A stretch of 64,000 bases of DNA from DATGEO01 sp035310015 (lineage in GTDB: Bacteria; Chloroflexota; Dormibacteria; Dormibacterales; Dormibacteraceae): positions 1 to 64,000 of the forward strand of contig DATGEO010000080.1 in assembly GCA_035310015.1 (NCBI GenBank), read 5' to 3'. The position numbers and the translations under genes are program-made. Below the pieces are notes generated by a model. That model made no database searches, was not told the DNA's origin, and saw nothing but the letters and a program-made list of their open reading frames with translations. This document shows, one piece after another, positions 11,584 to 20,398 of this stretch; within the stretch, counting starts at the first letter, position 1; each line of letters begins with the position of its first letter.

Positions 11584-11642
11584 CCGAGAGCCGGCTCTCG
11601 GACGGTCCGCCCGGTTGGGAGCGATTCGAGAGCCGGCTCCCG
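11584..11642. repeat. Pair of near-identical palindromes after clpC
   Basis: CCGAGAGCCGGCTCTCGG (11584-11601) is a perfect 18-nt palindrome. CGAGAGCCGGCTCCCG (11627-11642) is a one-mismatch copy 42 bp further on. Each can fold alone or pair with the other. There is no T-run. They could end clpC transcription, bind a dimeric regulator of the downstream cluster, or be a small mobile palindrome. Confidence 0.75.
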
Positions 11643-11670
11643 GAGGCTTCCGGCGACAATTGACGGCTAA

Positions 11671-12507
11671 GTGAGCGCCCCGGTCCCCTTGCGCCTCCGT
11701 CCGCTCGAGATCGGCGACGTCCTGGACGAGACGTTCCGCCTGTACCGCCGCAACTTCCTGCTCCTCGCCGGCGTATCGGTCGGCTTCTCGATCCCGCTGG
11801 CCGCGGTCGCCGGGTACGGATTCGCCGCCCTCTACAGCGCCTTCATCGACCAGGCCGCCAGCGGCAACCCCACCGACCTCAGCACCTTGGCGCCCGCCCT
11901 CACCGCGATCGGCGTGGGGACGCTGATCAACTTCGCGCTCCTGCCCCTGCTGTACGGGTCGGTGTCGCTGGCAATTTGCGAGGCTGCGCTCGGGCGCCCG
12001 GTCACCCTCCGGAAAGTGCTCGGCGGCGCGCTGCGGCGCTACTTTCACGTCGCCGGCTACCTCGCGCTGCTCCTCCTGATGGCGATCGCGTTCTGCCTGT
12101 TCCCGCTGTGGATCTGGATCGCGGTCGGCTGGGCCGCCGTCCTCCCGGTGATGTTCGTCGAGAACACCGGCCTGGTCGACGCGATGCGCCGCAGCTGGCG
12201 CCTGGTGCAGGGCCAGTGGTGGCGCACCTTTTTCATCCTGCTGCTCGTGTACCTGCTGAACTATGTCGTCTCGCTCGCGCTCGAGGCGTTCCTCTATCTC
12301 GGCCAGATCCTGCTCTCGATCTTTCTGTCCCAATTCGTGGCCTTCGCGATCTACGAAGCCGGGGCCATCGTGGTCGGAGGACTCACCATCCCGATCCTCC
12401 AGATCGCGCTGGTGCTCATCTACTTCGACCTCCGCGTGCGCAAGGAAGGCCTCGATCTCTTTCAGCTCGCCCAGCGCGTATCCGTGCCGCCGCCGGCGCT
12501 CGCGTGA
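11671..12507 (+). CDS. Polytopic membrane protein (glycerophosphodiester-phosphodiesterase membrane-domain-like)
   Basis: The 278-residue protein has a conserved opening LRPLEIGDVLDETFRLYRRN, typical of a membrane domain family often annotated as glycerophosphoryl diester phosphodiesterase membrane domain. About six transmembrane helices follow, with the hallmark FVENTGLVDAMRRSWRLVQG before helix 4-5. There is no phosphodiesterase catalytic domain, so enzymatic activity should not be assumed. GTG 11671 has no good ribosome-binding site nearby. It leads an overlapping set (11671-16846) that ends with a MoxR ATPase and a DUF58 protein, suggesting a role in assembly of a cell-envelope complex. 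Confidence 0.7.
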   Translation: MSAPVPLRLRPLEIGDVLDETFRLYRRNFLLLAGVSVGFSIPLAAVAGYGFAALYSAFIDQAASGNPTDLSTLAPALTAIGVGTLINFALLPLLYGSVSLAICEAALGRPVTLRKVLGGALRRYFHVAGYLALLLLMAIAFCLFPLWIWIAVGWAAVLPVMFVENTGLVDAMRRSWRLVQGQWWRTFFILLLVYLLNYVVSLALEAFLYLGQILLSIFLSQFVAFAIYEAGAIVVGGLTIPILQIALVLIYFDLRVRKEGLDLFQLAQRVSVPPPALA

Positions 12508-13412
12508 CGCGTGTCGTGCGCGCGGTCATCGCCGGGTTCGCCGCCGCGGCCGCACTTCTCGCGTTTCCCGCGGCCGTTTCGGCGGATCCACCCCAGCCCA
12601 TTCCGTACCGGCAGGCGATCGCCGAGGCCTATGACGTGGTCACGGCCGCCTCACCCGGCGACGTGCAGTCCGCCAACGTCGCCGCCGGCCTCGTGCGCCA
12701 GGGCACGGGCACGACCCAGCCGGAGATCCTGGCCGACCTGCTGCGCCGCCCTCCCAACTTTCAGGACGCCGCCGCTCGGCTGAAGGCGCTGCTCGACGCG
12801 ATCGACAACCCCGCGTCGACCGATGATCCCGCCGGCGCCGCGGCCAAGCTCCGCGACGTCCTCGCCATGAGCCGCTACGACGCGCTCCACCGGCCTCCGT
12901 CCGCGATCCAACGCTTCCTGAACTGGCTCTACCAGCGCTTCCTGGACTTTCTCCGCTTCCTGTTCGGCGGCAACGGAGTGGGCGGGGTCATCCCGACGTG
13001 GGTCGTGTACGCGATCGGCGTGGCCATGCTGGGGGCCGTGCTCTTGATCGTCGTCCTCTCGTCACGGGGCCGGTTCACCGGCTCCGCGGAGCTCATGCCC
13101 GGCGGGCCGAGGGCGCCGGCCGATTACTTCGCCGAAGCCGACCGCCTCGCGGCGAGCGGGGATCGGGTCGGCGCCCTGCGCGCCCTCTGCGCCGGCGTGG
13201 CGGGGACGCTTGCGGGCGAGCGCACTTGGGAAGGCAGCCCGCTGACCGTTCGCGAGATCTTCCAGCGGGCGCCGGATCCGAAGGCGCTGCGCCCGCTGCT
13301 CACCCCGTTCGAGGCCGCCGTGTACGGCGGCCGTGACGTCGATGCGGCCACGTACGAACGCGCCGCCGCGGTCGCAGCCCCGTTCCGCCGGCCGGTGGAG
13401 AAGGCCGCATGA
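12504..13412 (+). CDS. DUF4129 domain membrane protein
   Basis: The 302-residue protein starts at GTG 12504, which overlaps the upstream stop (GTGA). A signal peptide (about residues 1-28, VVRAVIAGFAAAAALLAFPAAVSA) precedes an extracytoplasmic region of about 140 residues. One transmembrane helix near residues 165-185 (VVYAIGVAMLGAVLLIVVL) leads to a cytoplasmic tail with the DUF4129 pattern (DYFAEADRLAASGDRVGALRAL, ERTWEGSPLTVREI). The family sits next to MoxR/DUF58 genes in many Actinomycetota. Function is unknown, but the single membrane pass with a C-terminal helical domain suggests a scaffold for the cluster. Confidence 0.8.
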   Translation: MTRVVRAVIAGFAAAAALLAFPAAVSADPPQPIPYRQAIAEAYDVVTAASPGDVQSANVAAGLVRQGTGTTQPEILADLLRRPPNFQDAAARLKALLDAIDNPASTDDPAGAAAKLRDVLAMSRYDALHRPPSAIQRFLNWLYQRFLDFLRFLFGGNGVGGVIPTWVVYAIGVAMLGAVLLIVVLSSRGRFTGSAELMPGGPRAPADYFAEADRLAASGDRVGALRALCAGVAGTLAGERTWEGSPLTVREIFQRAPDPKALRPLLTPFEAAVYGGRDVDAATYERAAAVAAPFRRPVEKAA

Positions 13413-14536
13413 GGAACGCGCGGGCCTGGGTCATCGGTGGCATCCTGCTGATCGCGCTGTTCGTGGCCGTGTTCGCTTCCCAGGGGAACAGCGGCTCGCC
13501 CGAGCACAGCTCCAACAGCGACGCCGCCGATGGCACCTCGGCGCTTCGGTTTTTCGCCCAGGCCCTAGGCCATCCGACCGACCAGGTGGCCGGCACGTTC
13601 AACCCGCCTCGGGCGAACGACATGATGTTCGTCTTCACGCCCACCACCGCCTTCAGCCACGAAGACGCGTCCGCGACGGCGGAATGGGTGCGCGAAGGCG
13701 GCGTGCTGGTTTACGCGAGCGAGCAGGGCGATGCCGAGCTGGACGCTGCGCTGGGCGTGCAGCGCCTCCCCGAGCTCGTGACCTCGACGGCCGTGAACGC
13801 GTCAGCGCCGGTCGCCGCGGGCGTGAGCGTGGTCAAGGGCGGGGACCTCGCCATCCCGTTCCAGACTTCGGCCGCCCAGGTCGCGCTGCTGCGCGCCGGG
13901 CCTTTCGTCGTCGCCTACGTGCAGCGCATCGGATTCGGAACGGCGGTGGTGCTGGCGGACCCGCTGGAGCTCGCCAACGGGTTCCTGGACAAAGCCGACA
14001 ACGGCCGGTTTGCGGCCGACCTGCTTGGCCTCGTGTCCCCTGACGCGCGGGTCACCTTTGACGAGTTCCACCATGGCCTGACGGCTGCCGACTTCACCCC
14101 TCAGGCGTGGGTCCTCACGCCGTGGGGGGCCGGCCTGCTTTGGCTGCTCGTGGCCGTGTTCTTCGGGCTCGTCCTTCGCGGCCGCCGCTTCGGTCCGCCG
14201 GTGCCGCGCCAGGTGGAGGCGTCGCGCGCGGAGGCCGAATGGGCGGTGGCGGTCGGCGAGCTGCTGCGCCGCTCCGGCGCCCGCGCGGTCACGCTCGGCG
14301 TGCTCGCGGCCGCAAGCGAGCGGGCGGTGGCGGCGCACACCGGCCTGGTCCTGCAGCCGCGTGAGCGTTTCTGGCAGTCGCTGTGGCAGCGGGCGCCTGA
14401 GGTCGCGAGCGAGCTCGACTCCGCGGAGCGAGCCCTGTACACGTCATCGGCCGGCGAGAGAGATCTGCTGCAGGCGGCGCAGCGCCTGCACCGCATCGCC
14501 TACCCCGTCTCCGACCGGGAGCGCCGTCGAGCCTGA
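13409..14536 (+). CDS. DUF4350 domain membrane protein
   Basis: The 375-residue protein has a signal-anchor near residues 7-24 (WVIGGILLIALFVAVF). An extracytoplasmic DUF4350 region with a GATase/ThuA-like layout follows (DGTSALRFFAQALGH, EWVREGGVLVYASEQGD, FDEFHHGL). A second transmembrane segment near residues 240-258 (WGAGLLWLLVAVFFGLVLRG) is followed by a helical cytoplasmic tail. ATG 13409 overlaps the DUF4129 stop (ATGA). Family members normally lie directly before moxR, as here. No catalytic residues are established for the family. Confidence 0.8.
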   Translation: MRNARAWVIGGILLIALFVAVFASQGNSGSPEHSSNSDAADGTSALRFFAQALGHPTDQVAGTFNPPRANDMMFVFTPTTAFSHEDASATAEWVREGGVLVYASEQGDAELDAALGVQRLPELVTSTAVNASAPVAAGVSVVKGGDLAIPFQTSAAQVALLRAGPFVVAYVQRIGFGTAVVLADPLELANGFLDKADNGRFAADLLGLVSPDARVTFDEFHHGLTAADFTPQAWVLTPWGAGLLWLLVAVFFGLVLRGRRFGPPVPRQVEASRAEAEWAVAVGELLRRSGARAVTLGVLAAASERAVAAHTGLVLQPRERFWQSLWQRAPEVASELDSAERALYTSSAGERDLLQAAQRLHRIAYPVSDRERRRA

Positions 14537-14555
14537 CAATGTGCAAGGAGATTTC

Positions 14556-15518
14556 ATGAGCGCCACCGCAGTCAGCGCCCCCGACTTCTACGCCCGCTTC
14601 CGCGAGCAGCTGAGCAAGGCCGTGGTCGGACAGGAGGAAGCGATCCGCCTCTGCGCCGTCGCGTTGGTGGCGCAGGGGCACGTGCTTCTGGAGGGCGTTC
14701 CCGGCACCGGCAAAACGCTGCTCGCGAAAGCCATCGCGCGGTCGCTGGCCGTCGAGTACGGGCGCGTGCAGTTCACGCCAGACCTTCTGCCGGCCGACAT
14801 CCTGGGCACGTCGGTTTACGACCTGGCCACGCGCACGTTCTCATTGCGGCGCGGTCCCATCTTCACCAACGTCCTCCTGGCGGACGAGATCAACCGCGCC
14901 CCGGCCAAGGTCCAGTCGGCGCTCCTGGAGGCGATGGAGGAGCGCGGCGTCACGCTCGAAGGCCAGCAGATGCCTTTGCCCTCGCCGTTCTTCGTGCTCG
15001 CGACCCAGAACCCGGTCGAGTACGAAGGCACGTACCCGCTGCCCGAAGCCCAGCAGGACCGATTCCTCTTCAAGGTGCGCCTGGACTACCCCTCGGCCGC
15101 TGACGAGATGGAGGTGCTGCGCCGGTGGGAGTCGGGCATCGAGCTGCGCGACCCGGTGAAGGCCGGCGTCGAGCCGGCGCTCGGCGCGGAGGACATCGAC
15201 GCCTGCCGGCGCGAGGTCGCCAGAGTCGTGCTCGACGAGAAGATCCGCCGCTACGTCATCGACCTGGCGGTGGCGACGCGCACGGCGCCGGAGATCGCGC
15301 TCGGAGCAAGCACCCGAGCGGAGGTGCTGCTCATGCTGGCGGCTCGCGTGCATGCGGCCTTCGACGGCTCGGAGTTCGTCACCCCGGACCACGTCAAATC
15401 GCTGCTCGCACCGGCCTTCCGCCACCGCCTGCTGCTGCGGCCTGAGGCCGAGGTCGCGGGGCAGACTCCCGACAGCGTGCTCGAGTCCGTGGCCGGCCGC
15501 GTCGTTCCTCCGCGCTGA
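14556..15518 (+). CDS. MoxR-family AAA+ ATPase
   Basis: The product has 320 residues from ATG 14556, 5 bp after AAGGAG (14545-14550), the best ribosome-binding site in the cluster. Walker A GVPGTGKT is at 47-54, Walker B LLADEINRAP, sensor-1 ATQNPVEYEGTYPLPEAQQD, and a C-terminal AAA lid. MoxR ATPases act as chaperones that insert cofactors into, or assemble, partner complexes, commonly with von Willebrand A (DUF58) partners; one is encoded 6 bp downstream. The frame is open upstream inside the DUF4350 gene, but the start is clear from the ribosome-binding site and the homology. Confidence 0.93.
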   Translation: MSATAVSAPDFYARFREQLSKAVVGQEEAIRLCAVALVAQGHVLLEGVPGTGKTLLAKAIARSLAVEYGRVQFTPDLLPADILGTSVYDLATRTFSLRRGPIFTNVLLADEINRAPAKVQSALLEAMEERGVTLEGQQMPLPSPFFVLATQNPVEYEGTYPLPEAQQDRFLFKVRLDYPSAADEMEVLRRWESGIELRDPVKAGVEPALGAEDIDACRREVARVVLDEKIRRYVIDLAVATRTAPEIALGASTRAEVLLMLAARVHAAFDGSEFVTPDHVKSLLAPAFRHRLLLRPEAEVAGQTPDSVLESVAGRVVPPR

Positions 15519-15523
15519 CGGGC

Positions 15524-16846
15524 GTGCTGCGCGGCCTCTCGCCGCAGCCGCGGCTGCTGTGGGCGGTCGCCATCGGCGCCGGCCTCATCGCGCTCGCGCC
15601 GGTGTCGCCGGCGCTGGTGCTGCTCGCGATCCTGTATCACGCCGGCCTGGTGATCGTGGTCTCGCGCGACTTTTCCTTGCTTCCGTCCGCGCGCACCTTC
15701 ACCGCCCACCGCTCGCTGCCCGAGCCGTTCTCACTCGGCGAGCACGAGGAGGTCAGGGTCGTGGTCACGAACCGGCTGGCCCGAGGCCTCGAGGCCCGGG
15801 TCGCCGACCACGCGCCCTCCGGCCTGATGCCGCGGCCGCGCGAGGTCGCGGGCACCTTCGATCGCGGAGGATCGCTCACCGTCACCTACATGACGGCGTC
15901 GCCGAGGCGGGGCGCCTATCAGTTCGAGTCGATCGACCTCCAGGTCGCGCGGCCGGAAGGCTGGCTGCGCCGGCAGGTGCGCATCCCGCTGCGGCAAGAG
16001 GTGGCGGTCTTTCCCAACATCGTGGCCATCAAGCGGATCCAGCTGACGCTGCGGCGCGGCCTGCGTGCGCTCGTCGGCCAGCGGCGCGCGCGGCCGCCGG
16101 GCGCATCGACCGCGTTCGCGGGCCTGCGCGACTACGTGCGCGGCGACGACGTGCGCCGCATCAGCTGGACGGCCACCGCCCGGCGCGACCGGCCCGTGGT
16201 GGTCGAGGTCGAGGCCGAGCGCGGCCAGCAGGTCATGATCGCGCTCGACTGCGGCCGCCTGATGACCGCTCCGGCGGGAGAGCTGACGAAGCTCGACCAC
16301 GCGATCAACGCCGCGCTGATGCTGGCCTGGGTCGCCCAGGCGTACGGCGATCGCGTCGGGCTCATGACGTTCGACGACCGGGTCACAACTTTCATCAAGC
16401 CGGAGCGCGGCACCGCCCAGCTGCACGTCATCACCGAGGCGCTGTACGCGCTCAGCTCCTCATACGTGGAGCCGGACTTCGGCCACGCCATGACCCACCT
16501 CGCGCTCAGGGTCGGCCGCCGGTCGATGGTCGTCGTCCTGACCGACGTGCAGGATCCCAACGCCTCACGGGAGCTGGTCGCGCACTGCCTGCGGCTGGCC
16601 GCGCGCCACCTCGTGCTCGTGGTGGCGATGAGCGACCCCGAGATGCTCGCGGCGCGCGACGCGCCGGTGACGACCTCCGCTCGCGCCTACCAGTGGGCCG
16701 CGGCCGAGGAGTTCGTCGCCAGCCGGCGCGAGAGCTTCGAGCTGCTGCGGCGCGGCGGCGTGCTCGGCCTCGACGTGGTCGCCGGCAACCTCAGCCCGGC
16801 GCTCGTCGAACGTTATCTGGAGTTGAAGGAGCGAGCCCTGCTCTAG
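15524..16846 (+). CDS. DUF58 (vWA-like) protein, MoxR partner
   Basis: The 440-residue protein has two hydrophobic segments at about 12-45. A beta-rich linker leads to the DUF58 signature [20 protein letters not shown] and a vWA-like domain ([33 protein letters not shown]). GTG 15524 lies 5 bp after the MoxR stop. DUF58 and MoxR proteins are functional partners in several lineages. The last 56 bp overlap the 3' end of the convergent SpoIIM-like gene, so the two transcripts are complementary there. Confidence 0.9.
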   Translation: MLRGLSPQPRLLWAVAIGAGLIALAPVSPALVLLAILYHAGLVIVVSRDFSLLPSARTFTAHRSLPEPFSLGEHEEVRVVVTNRLARGLEARVADHAPSGLMPRPREVAGTFDRGGSLTVTYMTASPRRGAYQFESIDLQVARPEGWLRRQVRIPLRQEVAVFPNIVAIKRIQLTLRRGLRALVGQRRARPPGASTAFAGLRDYVRGDDVRRISWTATARRDRPVVVEVEAERGQQVMIALDCGRLMTAPAGELTKLDHAINAALMLAWVAQAYGDRVGLMTFDDRVTTFIKPERGTAQLHVITEALYALSSSYVEPDFGHAMTHLALRVGRRSMVVVLTDVQDPNASRELVAHCLRLAARHLVLVVAMSDPEMLAARDAPVTTSARAYQWAAAEEFVASRRESFELLRRGGVLGLDVVAGNLSPALVERYLELKERALL

Positions 16847-17816
16847 GGACGTCGACCGCGCGCCGGCGGCGCGGACGGCCCGCGAGCAGCAGGTAGGAGT
16901 AGAGCAGGGCGCCGGTCGTGATGCCGATCAGCGCCTTGGCGGCGAACGGCGCGTCCGACGGCGAGATGTTGCCTTCGATCGTGCCCGCCACGATCAAGAG
17001 CGGCGCGAGCCCGAGCACGAGGATGAAGGCGCGCGTCGTCGCGAGCACGAGCGCGTCCGACCGCTTGCGGTTGCCCGGCGACACGAGCGACCAGCCCATC
17101 ATCAGCCCGCCTCCTCCGATCGCGACCACGATCGACAGCTCGAGCACGCCGTGCGCGATCACGAAGTCGAACAGGCCGCCCGCGAGCCCATAAGCCTGCG
17201 TGAGTCCGAACAACCCGCCGAGCGAGATGCCGTTGGTGATCATCACGTAGATCACCGGCAGGCCGAAGACCACGCCGAACCCGAAGGCCAGGAAGACGAC
17301 GTAGATGTTGTTGGTCATGATCAAACCCGCATCCACGACTCTCTGGTCGGGAGGGATGTTCGTCCAGAGCTGATGGTGCTTGACCTGGTCGATGAGCTCC
17401 GGGGACGCGATCGCATAAGCGGCGTCCGGGTTGGCGAGCACGACGAAGAAGCTGACCAGCGCCGGCACGAACAGCAGGGCCGCCGACGCGACGATGTACG
17501 GCCAGGCGCCGCGATAAGTCCGGGGCAGGGTCTCGGCATAGAAGGTCCGCAGCCGCTTCCACACATCACCGCCGCGGCGGTAGATGACGCCATGGCCGCG
17601 CGCGACGAGGCCGTTGAGGTACAGGTGCACCGGCTCGCCTGGCCAGTCCCGCTGCGCCCGCGCGAGGTCCGCGGTGGCGCGGCGGTAGAGCGCGGCCAGG
17701 GTCAGCACCTGCATCGGCTGCAGCGGGTTCAGCCGGCCCGCGCTTCCGCGCGCGATCAGGTTCTCGAGGTGATTCCAGTCATCCCTGCGGCTGGCGACGA
17801 ATTCCTCGGCGCGCAC
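16791..17816 (-). CDS. Stage II sporulation protein M-family membrane protein
   Basis: The 341-residue protein starts at ATG 17816. A helical N-terminal domain ([20 protein letters not shown]) is followed by five to six transmembrane helices carrying the SpoIIM/DUF95 pattern ([40 protein letters not shown]). In non-sporulating high-GC bacteria this protein accompanies RDD, MoxR and DUF58 genes and is not evidence of sporulation. It is divergent from the RDD gene (120-bp gap) and convergent with DUF58. This arrangement matches actinobacterial loci such as the moxR2 region of mycobacteria, as I recall it. Confidence 0.88.
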   Translation of the reverse strand: MRAEEFVASRRDDWNHLENLIARGSAGRLNPLQPMQVLTLAALYRRATADLARAQRDWPGEPVHLYLNGLVARGHGVIYRRGGDVWKRLRTFYAETLPRTYRGAWPYIVASAALLFVPALVSFFVVLANPDAAYAIASPELIDQVKHHQLWTNIPPDQRVVDAGLIMTNNIYVVFLAFGFGVVFGLPVIYVMITNGISLGGLFGLTQAYGLAGGLFDFVIAHGVLELSIVVAIGGGGLMMGWSLVSPGNRKRSDALVLATTRAFILVLGLAPLLIVAGTIEGNISPSDAPFAAKALIGITTGALLYSYLLLAGRPRRRRAVDVPRAGLAPSTPDNVRRAPG

Positions 17817-17936
17817 AGGTGGCTTGCGTCAGCGGCCCGACGCATATGGCGTCAGCGCCCGAAGGGCGCCCGGCCGTCTAGGCCAGCGCAGATGCGAGGG
17901 ACGTCTGGGGCATGCCACCAACGCCAAAATAGCTCA

Positions 17937-18791
17937 ATGGAGCAGCCGCTCCCCGATTCTGAGCTCATCGTTTCCACGCCTGAGCGGGTCTCGTTCGGTT
18001 ACCAGGTCGCCGGCCTCGGCACGCGAGCGATCGCGCAGATCCTCGACCTTCTGATCGTGACCGCGATCCTGATCGTCATCTCGATCGCGGCGGCGGCGGC
18101 CGCCACCATGACGAGCTCATCGATCCTCGCCGACCTGATCGTCGTGATCGGATTCTTCCTCACGATCTTCGGCTACTTCTGGGCGAGCGAGGCCATGTGG
18201 TCGGGCCAGACGCTCGGCAAGAAGGCGTTCCGCCTCCGCGCCGTGGGCGATCGCGGCGAGCCGCTGACGTGGGTGCAGGCGGGCATCCGCAACGTCGTCC
18301 GCATCGTCGACTTCCTGCCGTACGGGTACGGGATCGGCGTGGTCGTGCTGTTCGTCAACGGCAAGGGCAAGAGGCTGGGCGACCTGGCCGCGGGGACGAT
18401 CGTCGTCAAGGACTCGGACCACGTGTGGCTGTGGCAGCTTCCCGGTGCGCGGCCGCAGGATCTCGCCCAGACGGCCGGCCCCCAGATCCCCCAATCGCCG
18501 CCGGGCTACCCGCCGTACCCGCCGCCACCGCCGCCGCTGCAGCCGGCCGCGCCGACCCCGCCGGTGGCGGCCGCGGCCTCACAGGGAGAGCTCGTCCTGC
18601 GCAGCCTCGATCCCGAGCTGCGGCGCTTCGTCAGCACCTATGCTCGGCGGCGGCCGTGGCTCACGCTCGACGTCCGCGTCGCGCTGGCCTCGACGGTGCA
18701 GGAGGCGCTGCGGCGCGCGCAGCCCGACACGTTCGAGCGGCAGGGGCCGCTGGCGACCCTCGATCACCTGGCAGACCTGGACCGCGGCTAG
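17937..18791 (+). CDS. RDD-family membrane protein with proline-rich linker
   Basis: The 284-residue product starts at ATG 17937. The RDD domain spans residues 10-150 with three transmembrane helices (TRAIAQILDLLIVTAILIVI, IGFFLTIFGYFWASEAMW), the QTLGKKAFRLRAV loop and GKRLGDLAAGTIVV. A proline-rich stretch at about 180-205 (PPYPPPPPPLQP) leads to a helical C-terminal domain of about 75 residues. RDD proteins are thought to transport small solutes or ions, but the function here is unproven. It shares a divergent promoter region with the SpoIIM-like gene. Confidence 0.88.
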   Translation: MEQPLPDSELIVSTPERVSFGYQVAGLGTRAIAQILDLLIVTAILIVISIAAAAAATMTSSSILADLIVVIGFFLTIFGYFWASEAMWSGQTLGKKAFRLRAVGDRGEPLTWVQAGIRNVVRIVDFLPYGYGIGVVVLFVNGKGKRLGDLAAGTIVVKDSDHVWLWQLPGARPQDLAQTAGPQIPQSPPGYPPYPPPPPPLQPAAPTPPVAAAASQGELVLRSLDPELRRFVSTYARRRPWLTLDVRVALASTVQEALRRAQPDTFERQGPLATLDHLADLDRG

Positions 18792-18802
18792 GACAAATGG
18801 AT

Positions 18803-18832
18803 GCGCCGCCCTGGGGGTAGTCAGGGCGGCGC
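18803..18832 (+). terminator. Strong GC hairpin after the RDD gene
   Basis: GCGCCGCCCTG (18803-18813) pairs perfectly with CAGGGCGGCGC (18822-18832) around an 8-nt loop. It begins 11 bp after the stop. No U-tract follows, as is usual for hairpins at gene ends in high-GC bacteria. Confidence 0.65.
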
Positions 18833-18954
18833 GGTAGGCCTTGAAGGAACCGGGTGCGCTGCCCGACTGCCTTCGTCATCTAGGGAACGCGCGGCCATGT
18901 AAAACGCTACGGGCGGACTTGTAAAAAGGGTCCGGGGAATCCAAGCTGAGACGC

Positions 18955-20388
18955 ATGCCCAAGTCGACCGTGACCTTTGTCTGCACCGAGTGCGGTGGCG
19001 AGAGCCTTCGTTGGGCCGGCCAGTGCCCTCACTGCCAGGCCTGGAACACGCTCCAGGAGTTCGAGGTCAAGAGCGCCAGGCCGAACGGCCGCCGGCGCGA
19101 GGCGCGGGCACCGAGCGTCGCTCTCGCGCGGCCGACCCCGCTGACCGAGCTCGCGGCCGAGTCCGCCCCTCGCCTGCGCCTCGAGTGGAACGAGCTCAAC
19201 CGCGTGCTCGGGGGCGGCATCGTGCCCGGCAGCCTCGTCCTCATCGGCGGCGAGCCTGGGGTCGGCAAGTCCACGCTCCTGATGCATGCCGCCCACCAGC
19301 TGGTGAGGAAGGCGGCCGGCGCGAAGGTCCTGTACGTCTCGGGCGAGGAGTCGAACCAGCAGGTCCACATGCGCGCCTCGCGCCTCGGCGCCCTTGACGC
19401 CGGCATCCTGCTGCTGGCCGAGACCGAGCTCGATTCGATCTGCGAGGCGATCACGGCGGAGGCGCCGGCGCTGGCCATCGTCGACTCGATCCAGACCGTC
19501 GTCGACGGTGCCGTGACCGGCAGCGCCGGCAGCGTCACCCAGGTGCGCGAATCCGCCGCCCGGCTGATGCGCCTGGCCAAGGAGACCGCGATCCCGATCT
19601 TCCTCGTGGGCCATGTGACAAAAGAGGGAGCGATAGCCGGACCGAGGGTCCTGGAGCATATCGTTGACACCGTGCTCTACCTCGAAGGCGATCGCCGCCA
19701 GGAGCTGAGGCTCCTGCGGGCGATGAAGAACCGGTTCGGCTCGGCCGAGGAGATCGGGGTCTTCGCCATGGCCGAGCACGGCCTGGAGGAGGTGCCGGAC
19801 CCGTCCGCCGCCCTGCTCACCGGCTCGACCCAGTCCTCGCCGGGAACCTCCGTCGTGGTCGTCATGGAGGGCACGCGGCCGCTGCTGATCGAGATCCAGA
19901 GCCTGGTCAACTCCACCAGCAACAACCTGCCGCCGCGACGGGTCGCCAACGGCCTGGACGTGAACCGGCTGCACATGCTCATCGCCGTGCTCGAGAAGCG
20001 CGCGCGACTTGCTCTCGGACGTCACGACGTGTACGTCAACGTGGCGGGCGGGATTCGGATCACCGAACCCTCCGCCGACCTGGGCCTTGCCCTGTCGGTC
20101 GTCAGCAACCTGAGCGGCGTGCCACTGCCGGACGGCACGGTCGTGGTGGGTGAGCTGGGACTGGCGGGCGAGGTGCGCCGCGTCAGCCAGCTCGAGCGCC
20201 GCCTGCAGGAGGCGGCGAGGCATGGCTTCACGCGCGCATTGATTCCGGCCGGCTCTCGCGCCGGTCGACCTGCCGGCCTCGAGGTCATCGAGGTCCGGAC
20301 GCTGGGCGAGGCGATCGCCTCCGCTCCCCTTCCTAAAAACATCCGGTCCGGCGCATTCATAGAGGAGGCCGCAAGCACGGTCTCCTGA
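18955..20388 (+). CDS. radA: DNA repair protein RadA
   Basis: RadA is a RecA-like ATPase and helicase that processes recombination branches. The 477-residue product has an N-terminal four-cysteine zinc finger (C10, C13, C24, C27), Walker A GGEPGVGK at 98-105, the RadA-specific KNRFG motif at 258-262 and a C-terminal Lon-protease-like domain (DVYVNVAGGIRITEPSADLG). ATG 18955 has no evident ribosome-binding site. It heads the tightly packed run radA, PIN/TRAM gene, ispD, ispF, cysS. Confidence 0.96.
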   Translation: MPKSTVTFVCTECGGESLRWAGQCPHCQAWNTLQEFEVKSARPNGRRREARAPSVALARPTPLTELAAESAPRLRLEWNELNRVLGGGIVPGSLVLIGGEPGVGKSTLLMHAAHQLVRKAAGAKVLYVSGEESNQQVHMRASRLGALDAGILLLAETELDSICEAITAEAPALAIVDSIQTVVDGAVTGSAGSVTQVRESAARLMRLAKETAIPIFLVGHVTKEGAIAGPRVLEHIVDTVLYLEGDRRQELRLLRAMKNRFGSAEEIGVFAMAEHGLEEVPDPSAALLTGSTQSSPGTSVVVVMEGTRPLLIEIQSLVNSTSNNLPPRRVANGLDVNRLHMLIAVLEKRARLALGRHDVYVNVAGGIRITEPSADLGLALSVVSNLSGVPLPDGTVVVGELGLAGEVRRVSQLERRLQEAARHGFTRALIPAGSRAGRPAGLEVIEVRTLGEAIASAPLPKNIRSGAFIEEAASTVS

Positions 20389-20398
20389 GGAGGTTGTC

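Noticed and set aside
16791..17816. Evidence of endospore formation from the SpoIIM-like gene
   Set aside because: SpoIIM-family proteins occur widely with MoxR/DUF58 clusters in non-sporulating bacteria, and no other sporulation gene is here.
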